DNA from: Ottowia flava
Lineage (GTDB): Bacteria > Pseudomonadota > Gammaproteobacteria > Burkholderiales > Burkholderiaceae_C
Reading direction: 5' to 3'
Length of the DNA stretch: 64,000 nt
Assembly: GCF_008017535.1 (NCBI RefSeq)
Contig: NZ_VRUA01000015.1
Span: 30,766-94,765, forward strand
Position numbers and translations under genes: made by a program. Under the pieces are notes generated by a model. That model did not search any database. It saw only the letters and a list, made by a program, of their open reading frames with translations, and was not told the DNA's origin. This document shows positions 45,444-54,079 of this stretch, in pieces; within the stretch, counting starts at the first letter, position 1, and every line of letters starts with the position of its first letter.

Positions 45444-45834
45444 TCACCTGCTGGCCACGTTGGGCGATGACTTGGCGCGCGGCGGCCATGGCCTGTTCGC
45501 CCGCGCTGTAGTAGGCGGGGCGCAGGAACGGGTGGGCGGGTGCGCGGCTGGTGCCGAACTCGATCAGGTGGCCGTGGGGCGCCTTGCGCTTGTTCCAGCT
45601 GACGTGGTAGGTGTGGGACTTGCCGTCTTCGCTGCGTTCGGGCGAATAGGCTTCGTAGATGGCGCTGGCCAGCAGGCCCGTGCGCTTGGGCACGCGCTGG
45701 ATGACATCGTCGCGGTAGACGCGGGCGGCGGCTTCAGCCGCAGGGCGCAGGACTTCGGTCTTGATGCCTTCTTCCAGCGCGCCCAGCTGCGACAGCAGCG
45801 CGTCGGGGTTGAACTGCATGCGCAAGGCGGTCAT
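45424..45834 (-). CDS. HK97 gp10-family head-tail protein
   Basis: 136 residues. ALEEGIKTEVLRPAAEAAAR, VPKRTGLLASAIYEAY, and LIEFGTSRAPAHPFLRPAY near the C-terminus are the HK97 gp10 signature. It helps join head and tail or complete the tail. It overlaps its neighbours at both ends. Confidence 0.88.
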   Translation of the reverse strand: MTALRMQFNPDALLSQLGALEEGIKTEVLRPAAEAAARVYRDDVIQRVPKRTGLLASAIYEAYSPERSEDGKSHTYHVSWNKRKAPHGHLIEFGTSRAPAHPFLRPAYYSAGEQAMAAARQVIAQRGQQVIDGIRS

Positions 45835-46169
45835 TGGGGCACCCTTTCAGCGCAGTCGAACACGAGCCACTGGCGGCCTTCGTCGGGGCAGCGTGGCAGG
45901 CCGATGACGTCAAAGGTGCGGGCGCCCAAGCGCACGGACCAGGCACCGGTGGCAGCGGCGAGCGCGGCCGACCAACGGGTGGTGACGACATGGGTCTGCC
46001 CACTTTGGGCCTGGGCGGCGGCGACGCGTTCGTTGCTGCCCATGGGGCGCACGGCGGCCCAGACGGTGGCGACGTCTTGCAGACCACCGGGGATGGGCTG
46101 GCCCAGCTCGTCCAGGGCGCCGCTGGGGTGTTGGAAGGTGAGGCGGACGTCGAGCTGGCCGATGCGCAT
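45831..46169 (-). CDS. Phage head closure (head-tail joining) protein
   Basis: 112 residues. MRIGQLDVRLTFQHPSG, then VATVWAAVRPMGSNERVAA and a FDVIGLPRCPDEGRQWLVF end, resemble the SPP1 gp16/HK97 gp9-like head closure family, a small beta-barrel that plugs the portal channel. Overlaps the gp10-like gene by four bases. Confidence 0.85.
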   Translation of the reverse strand: MRIGQLDVRLTFQHPSGALDELGQPIPGGLQDVATVWAAVRPMGSNERVAAAQAQSGQTHVVTTRWSAALAAATGAWSVRLGARTFDVIGLPRCPDEGRQWLVFDCAERVPQ

Positions 46170-46171
46170 GG

Positions 46172-46648
46172 TCAGATCCCCCAGCCGACGCGGTGTGGCA
46201 TGAGCAGGTACTGCGCGCCGTTGGGGAGCGCGGCCATGCGGTCGTCTTGGACGTCGGCGCGGTTTTCGTACAGGTTGCCCAGGATGAGCAGGATGGCGGC
46301 CTTGATGTCGCTGGTGGCGACGATGCCGGCGAGGGTTTCGCGCGCGCGCGCTTGGGCGGCAGCGTAGTCGGTCTGGGCCTGCGCGTGCAGCATGGAGGCG
46401 GCGACTGGGTCGGTGACGGCCGAGGCAGCCGCCAGCGCGTCGGTATAGGCGGCGCCTGCGGCGGTGATGGCGGCAGGGGCGGCAGCCATAGCGGCCTGGC
46501 GGTCCGCGTCCGTGCCGAACAGGGCGCGGTTGATGAAGTGGGCGGCGCGCTGTTCGGCAGCGGCGAGCTTGTCTTGCACCTGGTCGTCGGGGTAGTCGGG
46601 CTCAAGGCGCAGGTGCGCCTTGGCCTCGGGCAGCGTGACGATGGTCAT
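46172..46648 (-). CDS. Head-tail connector protein (gp6-like)
   Basis: 158 residues. TLPEAKAHLRLEPDYPDDQV, with QDKLAAAEQRAAHFINRALF, is the start typical of gp6/YqbG-type connectors, and SDIKAAILLILGNLYENRAD is the conserved C-terminal helix. The long Ala-rich insert between them (residues ~50-105) is unusual, roughly 50 residues beyond the usual size. It forms the ring below the portal. Confidence 0.85.
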   Translation of the reverse strand: MTIVTLPEAKAHLRLEPDYPDDQVQDKLAAAEQRAAHFINRALFGTDADRQAAMAAAPAAITAAGAAYTDALAAASAVTDPVAASMLHAQAQTDYAAAQARARETLAGIVATSDIKAAILLILGNLYENRADVQDDRMAALPNGAQYLLMPHRVGWGI

Positions 46649-46833
46649 TTCTTGGTGCGGCGGGCGGGCGGCTTGGGCGCGTCCGTGGCGTCCTTGGAAG
46701 GCGCGGGCTCGACCACAGGGGTGTCGGGCACGGGCTCGGCGTTGCCGGCGTCGACCAGCTCCTGGCCACGGCGGCTGTCCATGCGCACCGTCATGCCGGC
46801 GCGCGGATCGGGATCAATGAAGCGGATGAGCAT
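46645..46833 (-). CDS. Small phage protein between capsid and connector
   Basis: 62 residues: MLIRFIDPDPRAGMTVRMDS, then RGQELVDAGNAEPVP and a Pro/Lys-rich tail ending ARRTKK. Common in this position in HK97-like prophages; function unknown, possibly head-associated. It overlaps the connector gene by four bases. A GC hairpin without a T-run lies in the 51-base gap after the capsid gene. Confidence 0.65.
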   Translation of the reverse strand: MLIRFIDPDPRAGMTVRMDSRRGQELVDAGNAEPVPDTPVVEPAPSKDATDAPKPPARRTKK

Positions 46834-46884
46834 GGAGGTTATCCCAGCGCCCCTGGGCGCGAGGCCCAGGGGGCGCCAACGGGG

Positions 46885-48246
46885 TTACGGACCGACGTTG
46901 CCCAGGTCGGCGTAGACGAAGGCCTCTGGGCGGTACACGGCCAGGGCCAGGCGCTCTTCGGCCAGGATGGTGACCATGTTCTTGACGAAGTCGTCCTCGT
47001 TCTCGGTGGCGACTTCGACGCGGGTCAACCAGCGATCGAACAGCTGGGCGCCCAGCTTGAAGGCGCCGGTGAGCACCTTGTCGGCATCGATCGCCTGCGT
47101 GGTGACCACCGGGATATTCCACAGCGTGGCCCCGATGGTGCCTTGCGGGTTGCCGATGATGTAGCGGCCGGTGGTGTCCTTCAGCAGCTCGATGCGCGCC
47201 CAGTCGCTGGGGTGCATGACGATGCCGCTGGACGGGTACTCGGCCAATTCAGACTGCAACAAGGCGAGGCGGATCTTGTCGATCTCGGTCACGGTGCCGG
47301 CGGGCGTGAACGGGGCGGCGTAGGCCGTGGCCTGCGGGATGATGCCCAGCAGGTTCTGGCCGGTGCCGTCGCCGTTGAGCAGCTGCTTTTCCTCGGCGAA
47401 GGCCAGGCCGTAGCGCAGGCGCTGATCGATCAGGCTGGCAAGCTGGGAAGCATCACTGAGGATCTGGCGCGAGGCCTTGACGTAGTGGGCGATGACCTTG
47501 GCGGTGGTGCTGACCAGGTCGAACTTCATCGTGGATTCGGGCTTCTTGGCACCTTCGGCCACAGGCGCGGCGGCGTTGGTGAAGCCCGTCTCTTTGACGT
47601 ATTCGAGCGCGCTGCCGTCCATCTGGCCGGGCGAGATCAGGTCGCGCACGGTCAGGCGGCGCTGCGGCAGCGCCACGATGCCGGGCACGCGCGTGGTTTG
47701 CACCAGGTCGCCCGCGGCGCCATCGGTGTTCGTGGTCAGGCTGGTGATGGCGGCGTTGACTGACAGGTCGACCCGGCCGCGCGGCGTGGTCTTGCCGAGG
47801 AAGGCCTTGACGTCGTCAGACTGGACGAACTGCTGGCCCAGCGACAGGTGCTGCACGTCGCCACCGGCGCCGCTGCCCTCCAGCTTGGCGAGGGCTTGTT
47901 CGATGTGCTGCTGGTTGGCCTGCAGCTCGCCCTGCTTGAGCAGCAGCTCATCGACCTTGGCCTTGGCGTCGGCAGACAGTTGGGCGTGGGCCTTCAGATC
48001 CTTCTGGGCCTGTTCGGCGTAGCCTTTGAGGTCGTCACCAACCTTCTTCAGGTCGGCCTGAACCTGCTTGTATTCGGTTTCCACGTTGGCGGTGGTGCCC
48101 GCCAGGCCGAGCATGGACAGGCCGGCCAGGACGTCCGAGTGGGCGGCGGCGAAGCCGGCGACATCGAAGCCCATGGCCTGGGCGGTGAGCGACACGACGG
48201 CGAGGGCCGCCATGGCGGCGACGGCAAAGAGACGGGAGGTTTTCAT
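46885..48246 (-). CDS. HK97-fold major capsid protein with hydrophobic leader
   Basis: 453 residues. Residues ~1-30 (MKTSRLFAVAAMAALAVVSL, then TAQAMG) look like a signal peptide. A coiled-coil delta domain follows (residues ~55-130, VETEYKQVQADLKKVGDDL and so on). The HK97 capsid fold begins near residue 190 with VPGIVALPQRRLTVRDLISP, then EKQLLNGDGTGQNLLGII and PSDWARIELLKDTTGRYI. The leader is expected to be removed with the delta domain. The start at 48246 follows AAGG; a GTG at the VETEYK codon lacks a ribosome site. Confidence 0.93.
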   Translation of the reverse strand: MKTSRLFAVAAMAALAVVSLTAQAMGFDVAGFAAAHSDVLAGLSMLGLAGTTANVETEYKQVQADLKKVGDDLKGYAEQAQKDLKAHAQLSADAKAKVDELLLKQGELQANQQHIEQALAKLEGSGAGGDVQHLSLGQQFVQSDDVKAFLGKTTPRGRVDLSVNAAITSLTTNTDGAAGDLVQTTRVPGIVALPQRRLTVRDLISPGQMDGSALEYVKETGFTNAAAPVAEGAKKPESTMKFDLVSTTAKVIAHYVKASRQILSDASQLASLIDQRLRYGLAFAEEKQLLNGDGTGQNLLGIIPQATAYAAPFTPAGTVTEIDKIRLALLQSELAEYPSSGIVMHPSDWARIELLKDTTGRYIIGNPQGTIGATLWNIPVVTTQAIDADKVLTGAFKLGAQLFDRWLTRVEVATENEDDFVKNMVTILAEERLALAVYRPEAFVYADLGNVGP

Positions 48247-48260
48247 GGGAGCGTTACCTT

Positions 48261-49142
48261 TCACAGGGTGGGGATGAGGTTGACCAGGGACGCCGACATG
48301 GCGCTTGCTTGGCCGGTGGGGACAAAGTCGGCCGGTTGGCCGCGCCCGGCGGGATCACCCTCGCCGCTGCCAGCGGGATCGCCCGCGCTGGACTTGACTT
48401 CGCTGATGAGGCGCATGGCCTCCGACTTGGGCATGCCGCTGGCGCGCAGGGCGGCTTCGAGCCGGCGCACACTGGTGGCCTGGGCTTTGCCTTCGCCTTG
48501 CTGGACCTGGTCGGACGGCAGCAGCTCGTCGGCAAAGCCCTGCTCTACCGCGGCGCTGCCATTGATCCAGGCTTCGGCGTCCATCAACTTGGCGGTGGCC
48601 TTGGCGTCCTGCCCGGTGCGGGCGGCGTAGATGTCGGCCATGGCGGCGTCGAAGGGCTCCATCCAGTCGGCGGCCTCGCGCAGGTCGTGGCGGTTGCCGA
48701 TGGCGACAACCCAGCCGTTGTGCACCATGAAGAAACCGGCGCGGGCGCACTGGATGGTGTCGCCTGACATGGCGATGAATGAGGCCGCCGACGCGGCCAG
48801 GCCCAAGACCTTGACGGTGACTTCACCATCGTGCTCACGCAGCAGGTTGTAGATGGCGAGGCCTTCGAACACGTCGCCGCCTGGGCTGTTGATGTTGACG
48901 GTAACGGGGCCGGGGCCCATGCTGCGCAGCGCGCCTGCGACGCGCTTGGCGGTGACGCCCTCGCCCGTCCAGTAGTCGTAGCCGATGGCGTCGTAGATGC
49001 CAATGGTGCGGTCGCTGTCGGTTGCGCTGGCGGCTGCCTTCAGGCCGGGGTTCCAGCGGTCGTAGGCGCGGGGCAGGATTTCGCTGCGCACAGCGGCGCT
49101 GGGGCGGCCGGATGGGGCGCCCGGTAGTTGCTTCAAGCTCAT
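48261..49142 (-). CDS. Head maturation protease, ClpP-like (S14)
   Basis: 293 residues from MSLKQLPGAPSGRPS. NINSPGGDVFEGLAIYNLL and GLAASAASFIAMSGDTI carry the ClpP fold and the nucleophile Ser; FFMVHNGW carries the His. The C-terminal ~70 residues are a Gln/Gly/Pro-rich tail. It cleaves the delta domain of the capsid protein during maturation. Capsid and protease genes are 14 bases apart. Confidence 0.93.
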   Translation of the reverse strand: MSLKQLPGAPSGRPSAAVRSEILPRAYDRWNPGLKAAASATDSDRTIGIYDAIGYDYWTGEGVTAKRVAGALRSMGPGPVTVNINSPGGDVFEGLAIYNLLREHDGEVTVKVLGLAASAASFIAMSGDTIQCARAGFFMVHNGWVVAIGNRHDLREAADWMEPFDAAMADIYAARTGQDAKATAKLMDAEAWINGSAAVEQGFADELLPSDQVQQGEGKAQATSVRRLEAALRASGMPKSEAMRLISEVKSSAGDPAGSGEGDPAGRGQPADFVPTGQASAMSASLVNLIPTL

Positions 49143-49146
49143 GGGG

Positions 49147-50460
49147 TCAGTCCTGTGGTGGTGGCGTGTCGCTGACGCCGATGAATGCGCGCAGGGCGGC
49201 GCTGGCCTGGGCGGCATCGCTGGTCTGGCCGATGCCGTTGAGCGTGGTCATGGCCGACTGCACGGTGAGAACCGCCGCGTTGCCGCCCTTGGGTTCACGG
49301 TCTTCGAGGGAGCGGACTTCGTCGCGGGTGAGGATGCCGTTGTTGACCATGGCACCGTAGAAGGTGGCGCGGCCGTTGCTGTCGGCGCGCAGCAGGCCTT
49401 CGACAGCGAACTTGGGGTAGTAGCGCAGGCGCTCGGCCGGGGTGAGCAGGTCTTTGCTGATGGCCTGCTCGATCCGACGCAGCCAGGGGGCGAGCGTGAA
49501 GGTGAGGAAGCCGATCATCTGCTGCTCGATCCCGGTGCCCCAGCTGGTGGACTTCTCGGTGTGGCCGACCATCCAGGGCGGCACGCGGAACCAGCGGCAA
49601 AGCTCTTCCACGCTGAAGGCGCGCGATTCGAGCAGCTGGGCGTCGACGGGTTTGATGCCAATGGAGTCGACGCCGATGCCGCCTTCGAGTAGCGGGGTTT
49701 CACCACGCTCGATAGAGCCGGCGACGCTCTTCTTGAATTCCTCGCGCTGCTCGGGCTTGAGCCACTGGCCGAGCTTGTAGAACAGCGGCTGCATGAGGCC
49801 GTTGCCGAAGGCGTCGGACGAGGCTTTGCCGGCGGCGAGGGCGTTGCCGAAGACGATGGCGCCGTGCTCGATCACCGACAGGCCGTTTTCGCCGTCGACG
49901 GTGAAGCCCGGCACGTGCCAGATGCGTGCGTTGGGGATGGTGCGCTGGCGGCCGTTCGATTCGAAATAGCGCCACTCGGTCACACCGTTGGGGTGGCGGA
50001 ACTTGGTGAGGCGGTTGGGCGCAAGGAAGACCAGGCCGACGATGCGGCCGGCGACGATGAGCTTTTCGCAATGGGCGTTGCCACGCAGCAGCATGGCGGC
50101 CACGACCGATTCCCAGAACACGGCGGCGGTGGAGTCCACGCTGGGCTGATCGTGCAGGACCATGTGCAGGCGGTGACCCGAAGCGACGCGGCGGCCGGTG
50201 GGGGTGCGCTCGTACATCGACAGCGGGAGCGTGGCGATGGTCTCGGATATCAGGCGGGCACAGGCCCATACGGTGGACAGCGACAGGATGGTGCGGCCGG
50301 AGACTTCGACCCCGGCCACTTCACGCCGGGCGAACAGTGCGGCCATGCCTTCGGCGTCGCTGAGGGAGACGCTCTGCCCCATCCAACCGGCGACGGCGGC
50401 GCGGATGCGCTGGCCCAGGCCGCGCGGGCGGGCGGCAGTGTGTGAGGTGGCTGAAGGCAT
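49147..50460 (-). CDS. HK97-family portal protein
   Basis: 437 residues. SLSTVWACARLISETIATLPL, WESVVAAMLLRGNAHCEKL (in parts), the AFSVEELCRWFRVPPWMVGH segment and GTGIEQQMIGFLTFTLAPWL are portal hallmarks. Twelve copies form the DNA channel at one capsid vertex. Its start overlaps the terminase stop by one base. Confidence 0.95.
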   Translation of the reverse strand: MPSATSHTAARPRGLGQRIRAAVAGWMGQSVSLSDAEGMAALFARREVAGVEVSGRTILSLSTVWACARLISETIATLPLSMYERTPTGRRVASGHRLHMVLHDQPSVDSTAAVFWESVVAAMLLRGNAHCEKLIVAGRIVGLVFLAPNRLTKFRHPNGVTEWRYFESNGRQRTIPNARIWHVPGFTVDGENGLSVIEHGAIVFGNALAAGKASSDAFGNGLMQPLFYKLGQWLKPEQREEFKKSVAGSIERGETPLLEGGIGVDSIGIKPVDAQLLESRAFSVEELCRWFRVPPWMVGHTEKSTSWGTGIEQQMIGFLTFTLAPWLRRIEQAISKDLLTPAERLRYYPKFAVEGLLRADSNGRATFYGAMVNNGILTRDEVRSLEDREPKGGNAAVLTVQSAMTTLNGIGQTSDAAQASAALRAFIGVSDTPPPQD

Positions 50461-52154
50461 CAGGCGGGGGCGGGGGCGAAGCTGGCGAGGTAGTCGTCAA
50501 GGTCGCCTGCGGGTTGGGCGGCGAGCGCGCGGCCCAGCGCCATGAGCATGGCGATGGGGCCGTCGATCTTGTTTTCTGGGCGCTCTTTGGTGGGGGCGCG
50601 CAGCTCGTTGAACTTGCTGACCTTGACGACGAGGTTGCTGACCATCCAGGCCATGACGGGGTTGGCGTCGTGGCGCAGCAGGCCTTCGAGGACCATGTTC
50701 TCGATCTGAAGCAGCGGCTGGGTGAAGAACATGGAGCGCTGCTGGATTTCGACCAGGGGCAGGCCCTCTTCAATCAGCTTGCCGGCGAAGTACATGGACA
50801 GCGCCGGGTCGAAGGCGATCTCTTGCACGTCGAAGTCGCGGCAGAGCTGGCGCAGGTCGTCGGCGACGACGTCGAAGTCGGTCAGGTCGCCATCGGTGAC
50901 GCTGACGTAGCCCTGGCGCGCCCAGCCGGCGAGGTGGGCGTTGCCGCTTTCCTGGATGGCCAGCTCGTTAAGGTACAGACGTGTGCACACGCACCAGCGG
51001 CCGTCGTCGTCCTGGAATACGAGGCTGGCGGCAGCGAAGTCCTTCTTCTGGGCCAGGTCGAGGCCGATCCAGGCGGGGCGACCGGCGAACGCGCTGAGGT
51101 CGCGCAGCGCGGGGGCGCCGCACTTGTCCCAGGCGCGCATGTCCATCCAGGGGGATTCGCCGCTGACCCAGACGTCCAGCCGTTTGGTGAGGAAGTTGTT
51201 GAGGGCCGAGGGCATGGCTTCGGCCTTGCGGGCGGCGGCTTCCATGTCGTCGGGCAGCACGCTGACGCCCCAGTTGGGGTTGGCTTTGGCCCAGGCGGCG
51301 CGGTCGAAGGGGTCGTCGGCTTCGTCCAGGGTGTAGACGACGCCGAAGAGGGCCGGGTCGTCCACGACGCCGCCGAGGACTTTGGTGACGTGGGTGCGGC
51401 GTTCGTAGCAGATGCCGCTGCGGTCGGTGCCGGCGGTGGTGATGTTCCACAGCAGGGACTGTTCGCGCGCGCCGCGGGCGGTGTCGATGACGTCGTAGAC
51501 GGCGCGGGTCTTGTGGGCGTGCAGCTCGTCGATGACGGCGAAGTGGACGTTGAGGCCGTCGAGGGTGCTGCCTTCCGCGGCGAGCGGGGCGAATTTGCTG
51601 GAGGTCTGCGCGACGGTGAGGCTGTGCTGCATGATGGCCAGGCCGCAGTGGTAGCGCAGGCCTGGGGAGCGTTCGGCCATGCCGCGGGCGTCATCGAACA
51701 CGATGCGGGCCTGGTCGCGGGTGGTGGCGGCGCTGTAGACCTCGGCACCGTGTTCACCGTCGGCGGTGAGCATGTAGAGGGCGACGCCGGAGCTGAGGGT
51801 GGACTTGGCGTTTTTGCGGGGGACTTCGATGTAGACCTCGCGGAAGCGGCGCAAGCCGGTGTCGCGGTGGACCCAGCCGAAGACGGTGGTGAGGATGAAG
51901 CACTGCCAGCCGACGAGTTCGATCAGACGTCCTTCACGCGCCCACTTGCCTTTGATGTGGGGGAGCAGCTCGATGAACTCGCAGGGACGGACGGCGCGCT
52001 GGGCATCGAACGTCCAGGGCCAGTCGGTGGAGATGGGGCGGGCGAGGTCAGCGAGTTGGCGATCGACGGCGAGGCGGGTCCACTTACAGGCGGGCACGGC
52101 TCCGCTGGCTACACCGTCCATGTACTGGTGGGCCAAGGCCAAGTGATCGCTCAT
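50460..52154 (-). CDS. Terminase large subunit (HK97 type)
   Basis: 564 residues. The ATPase domain has the Walker A-like VPRKNAKSTLSSG and Walker B FAVIDELHAH. The C-terminal RNase-H-like nuclease has acidic residues in WIGLDLAQKKDFAA and the later EIAFDPALS and KIDGPIAMLMALG. It translocates DNA into the capsid and cuts genome ends. It lies three bases after the small subunit. Confidence 0.96.
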   Translation of the reverse strand: MSDHLALAHQYMDGVASGAVPACKWTRLAVDRQLADLARPISTDWPWTFDAQRAVRPCEFIELLPHIKGKWAREGRLIELVGWQCFILTTVFGWVHRDTGLRRFREVYIEVPRKNAKSTLSSGVALYMLTADGEHGAEVYSAATTRDQARIVFDDARGMAERSPGLRYHCGLAIMQHSLTVAQTSSKFAPLAAEGSTLDGLNVHFAVIDELHAHKTRAVYDVIDTARGAREQSLLWNITTAGTDRSGICYERRTHVTKVLGGVVDDPALFGVVYTLDEADDPFDRAAWAKANPNWGVSVLPDDMEAAARKAEAMPSALNNFLTKRLDVWVSGESPWMDMRAWDKCGAPALRDLSAFAGRPAWIGLDLAQKKDFAAASLVFQDDDGRWCVCTRLYLNELAIQESGNAHLAGWARQGYVSVTDGDLTDFDVVADDLRQLCRDFDVQEIAFDPALSMYFAGKLIEEGLPLVEIQQRSMFFTQPLLQIENMVLEGLLRHDANPVMAWMVSNLVVKVSKFNELRAPTKERPENKIDGPIAMLMALGRALAAQPAGDLDDYLASFAPAPA

Positions 52155-52157
52155 GCG

Positions 52158-52715
52158 TTAGTTGACGACGCTGAATTTGGCGAAGCCGGCGGGCGCTTCG
52201 GGTTTGGGTTCAATGCCAGGCAGACCGATCTGCTGGTTGTTGCTGGCCTGGACGCGCCCGCGGGCGGCGGGCGACAGGCCAAAGTGCTGCAGGTAGCGGT
52301 GCAGCTGTTCGCGGTTGCGACTGATGAGCTGCACGAGGACGGATTGCTGGGCGTACCCGCTGGGGGTGATGGCGTGGCTGACTTCGTAGACGGCGTCGCT
52401 GTAATCCATGCCGTCTTTGACGCGCTGATCGACCTTGCGGTTGAACGAGGTCTCCAATTCAGCCAGGCGCCCGGCGGTCTGGCAGTACAGCGCGAGGGCG
52501 GCGCGGTCGAGGCCGGAGATCAGGCCCAGCTCTTCCAGCAGCGGCGTGATGCGCTTCCATTCCTTGCGCGCTTCCCTGCCGAGGTGGCGCGGGGCGTCGG
52601 GAACGGCAATCGTCGGATTGACGCCCGCCGAAAGGTCAAGCGCACGCTTGCTGGCGTTGCCTTCCAGCAGGCGCAATGCCGCTGGTTTGGGCAAAGGACC
52701 ACGCGAACCACTCAC
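52158..52715 (-). CDS. Terminase small subunit (P27 family)
   Basis: 185 residues. GSRGPLPKPAALRLLEGNAS, with PDAPRHLGREARKEWKRITP and LDRAALALYCQTAGRLAELE, is the P27-family pattern. It recognises the packaging site and recruits the large subunit. A short G+C-rich gap separates it from the HNH gene, as in other HK97-type cos phages. Confidence 0.92.
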   Translation of the reverse strand: MSGSRGPLPKPAALRLLEGNASKRALDLSAGVNPTIAVPDAPRHLGREARKEWKRITPLLEELGLISGLDRAALALYCQTAGRLAELETSFNRKVDQRVKDGMDYSDAVYEVSHAITPSGYAQQSVLVQLISRNREQLHRYLQHFGLSPAARGRVQASNNQQIGLPGIEPKPEAPAGFAKFSVVN

Positions 52716-52841
52716 TTGTCACTACTCCTATCTGGGTACCCCCTCCCCCGAAACCTGCGCACGCAAAAATTCGAGGAACCGGTCGGTTTCCGGGGTGGAG
52801 GGGGCGAACTTTCTTACCCCCCTCCCCCCCGGTCGGTGCGG
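52716..52841 (-). promoter_or_regulatory. Candidate packaging (cos) region between HNH and terminase genes
   Basis: 126 bases without a gene, containing related blocks CCGGTCGGTTTCC (near 52,778) and CCCGGTCGGTG (near 52,828) with runs of C between. In HK97-type phages, cos and the terminase-binding sites are placed between the HNH and small terminase genes. The assignment rests on position and the repeated block only. Confidence 0.35.
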
Positions 52842-53216
52842 TCACCGGGCTGGGGGTGGGATGCCTCGGGCGCGGCGCTGGCCTCGGGTGGATTCGGCCT
52901 TGCGCTTCTCTTCGTGGCATGCATGGCACAGGCCTTGCACGTTCGTGTCGTCGTCGGCGCCGCCTTCGGCCAGGGGCACGATGTGGTCGCGTTCGGTGGC
53001 GGGGGTCACGCGGCCTTGCCGCTCGCACTCGGCGCACAGGGGCGACCGGGCGAACAGCGCAGCGCGCATGGCTTGCAGGCGCCGGCCGGTGATGCGCTTG
53101 GTCGGCTGGGCTTTGACCCAGGCCGCGCGTGCATGCTTGGCACAGCGCCCTGATCCGTCATGCACCAGCACGCCACAGCCCGGTGCAGAGCATGGGCGCG
53201 GGGCGGACTTGGGCAT
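52842..53216 (-). CDS. Phage HNH endonuclease
   Basis: 124 residues. Two zinc-binding Cys pairs (CSAPGC, LCAEC and CHACHEE) frame the HNH core ERDHIVPLAEGGADDDTNVQ. HNH proteins next to terminase assist cos cleavage. Start at MPKSAPRP; a putative terminator lies just upstream. Confidence 0.9.
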   Translation of the reverse strand: MPKSAPRPCSAPGCGVLVHDGSGRCAKHARAAWVKAQPTKRITGRRLQAMRAALFARSPLCAECERQGRVTPATERDHIVPLAEGGADDDTNVQGLCHACHEEKRKAESTRGQRRARGIPPPAR

Positions 53217-53225
53217 GGCAGCTAC

Positions 53226-53266
53226 AAAAGGTGAAGCCCGGCAAGGGGGCGAACCTGCCGGGCTTC
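53226..53266 (-). terminator. Terminator-like hairpin between Q-like gene and late genes
   Basis: Perfect 11-bp stem GAAGCCCGGCA / TGCCGGGCTTC; on the minus strand it is followed by ACCTTTTG. Its place right after the Q-like gene and before HNH fits a late-operon terminator that Q must overcome. The adjacent 53,267-53,364 holds the presumed late promoter, not identified. Confidence 0.65.
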
Positions 53267-53364
53267 GGGGTGGGCTGCACGTGTGCCGTGGTGCTCGGGG
53301 GGTGGGGGCACAAACCCTCGGGACACACGTTCGCTGCAGCTTGCCTGAAATGTGCCAAAGAAGT

Positions 53365-53772
53365 CTATGTAGTAAAACCCCCCGCCGCGCGCTGGCGCAC
53401 CTCATCGGCCAGCCGCGCCCGGTCGCGGAACCACATCGCCAGCGCCTGGTCCGCCTGCTCCAGGTGCGCCTTGATGGTCGACTCCGCCTTGCACAGCTTG
53501 ACCGCCGTGCGCTTGATGTCCGAGCCCTGCACGTAGATGTGCACCAGCGTCAGGTACAGGTGCGGCCGCTCCCAGCGCAGGGCTTGCACCGCATCGTCGG
53601 TCAGGCTGGCGTCTACGCTGTCGATGGGGATCACTGTGTCGGCACGACGCCCACGCCCGGCCAGGCGCGCGAAGGCCGACTGCTTCGGGTAGCCCAGCGC
53701 GCCCTCGCTGCGCTGCGTGGTCCAGCGCGCCCAGTTCTCCAGGCGCTGGCGCACCCATTCAATGCGTGCCAT
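53365..53772 (-). CDS. Q-like late antitermination protein
   Basis: 135 residues. RIEWVRQRLENWARWTTQRS, then DDAVQALRWERPHLYLTLVH and the helix-turn-helix-like IKRTAVKLCKAESTIKAHLE with QADQALAMWFRDRAR, resemble the phage antitermination Q (PF06530) layout of an N-terminal W-rich helix and a sigma-region-4-like C-terminal HTH. The gene is the last early gene before the terminator and late operon, exactly where Q is expected. Confidence 0.7.
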   Translation of the reverse strand: MARIEWVRQRLENWARWTTQRSEGALGYPKQSAFARLAGRGRRADTVIPIDSVDASLTDDAVQALRWERPHLYLTLVHIYVQGSDIKRTAVKLCKAESTIKAHLEQADQALAMWFRDRARLADEVRQRAAGGFTT

Positions 53773-54079
53773 GCGCAGACCCTCCCGTCGGCCAGACGAT
53801 CATGAAGCCGATGCCGAAAGCCAAACCCAACGTGATCACTTCTTCCAGGTTAGCCGCCATGTCCATGAAGGGTGCGCCCACCACGTGGCCGCCCTCGATG
53901 GCGTAGAAGCAATTGGGCTCACCCCTCAGTGACCGGCGCACCAGCGCGAAGGCCTCGTTGCCCAGCGACCCCTTGGCCTTGGCCTGGATGTCCGCGTAGG
54001 TCTGGGGCATGTGCGCCTTGATCGTGGCCAGGCCCTTGGCCACCGCTGCCGCCTGTTCTTGCTCTGTCCTGCTGTCCAC
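53759..54079 (-). CDS. Phage hypothetical protein with one C-terminal span
   Basis: 106 residues from a GTG start preceded by GGAGG. A charged helical N-terminal part (EQEQAAAVAKGLATIKAHMP) leads to RRSLRGEPNCFYAIEGGHVV and a hydrophobic segment LEEVITLGLAFGIGFMIVWP. The longer upstream frame is less likely because of the good GTG ribosome site. It overlaps the Q-like gene by 14 bases. Confidence 0.6.
   Translation of the reverse strand: MDSRTEQEQAAAVAKGLATIKAHMPQTYADIQAKAKGSLGNEAFALVRRSLRGEPNCFYAIEGGHVVGAPFMDMAANLEEVITLGLAFGIGFMIVWPTGGSAHGTH

Noticed and set aside
50442..53153. Plus-strand 903-codon frame opposite the terminase genes
   Set aside because: Antisense of terminase large and small subunits; Gly/Val-rich without motifs.
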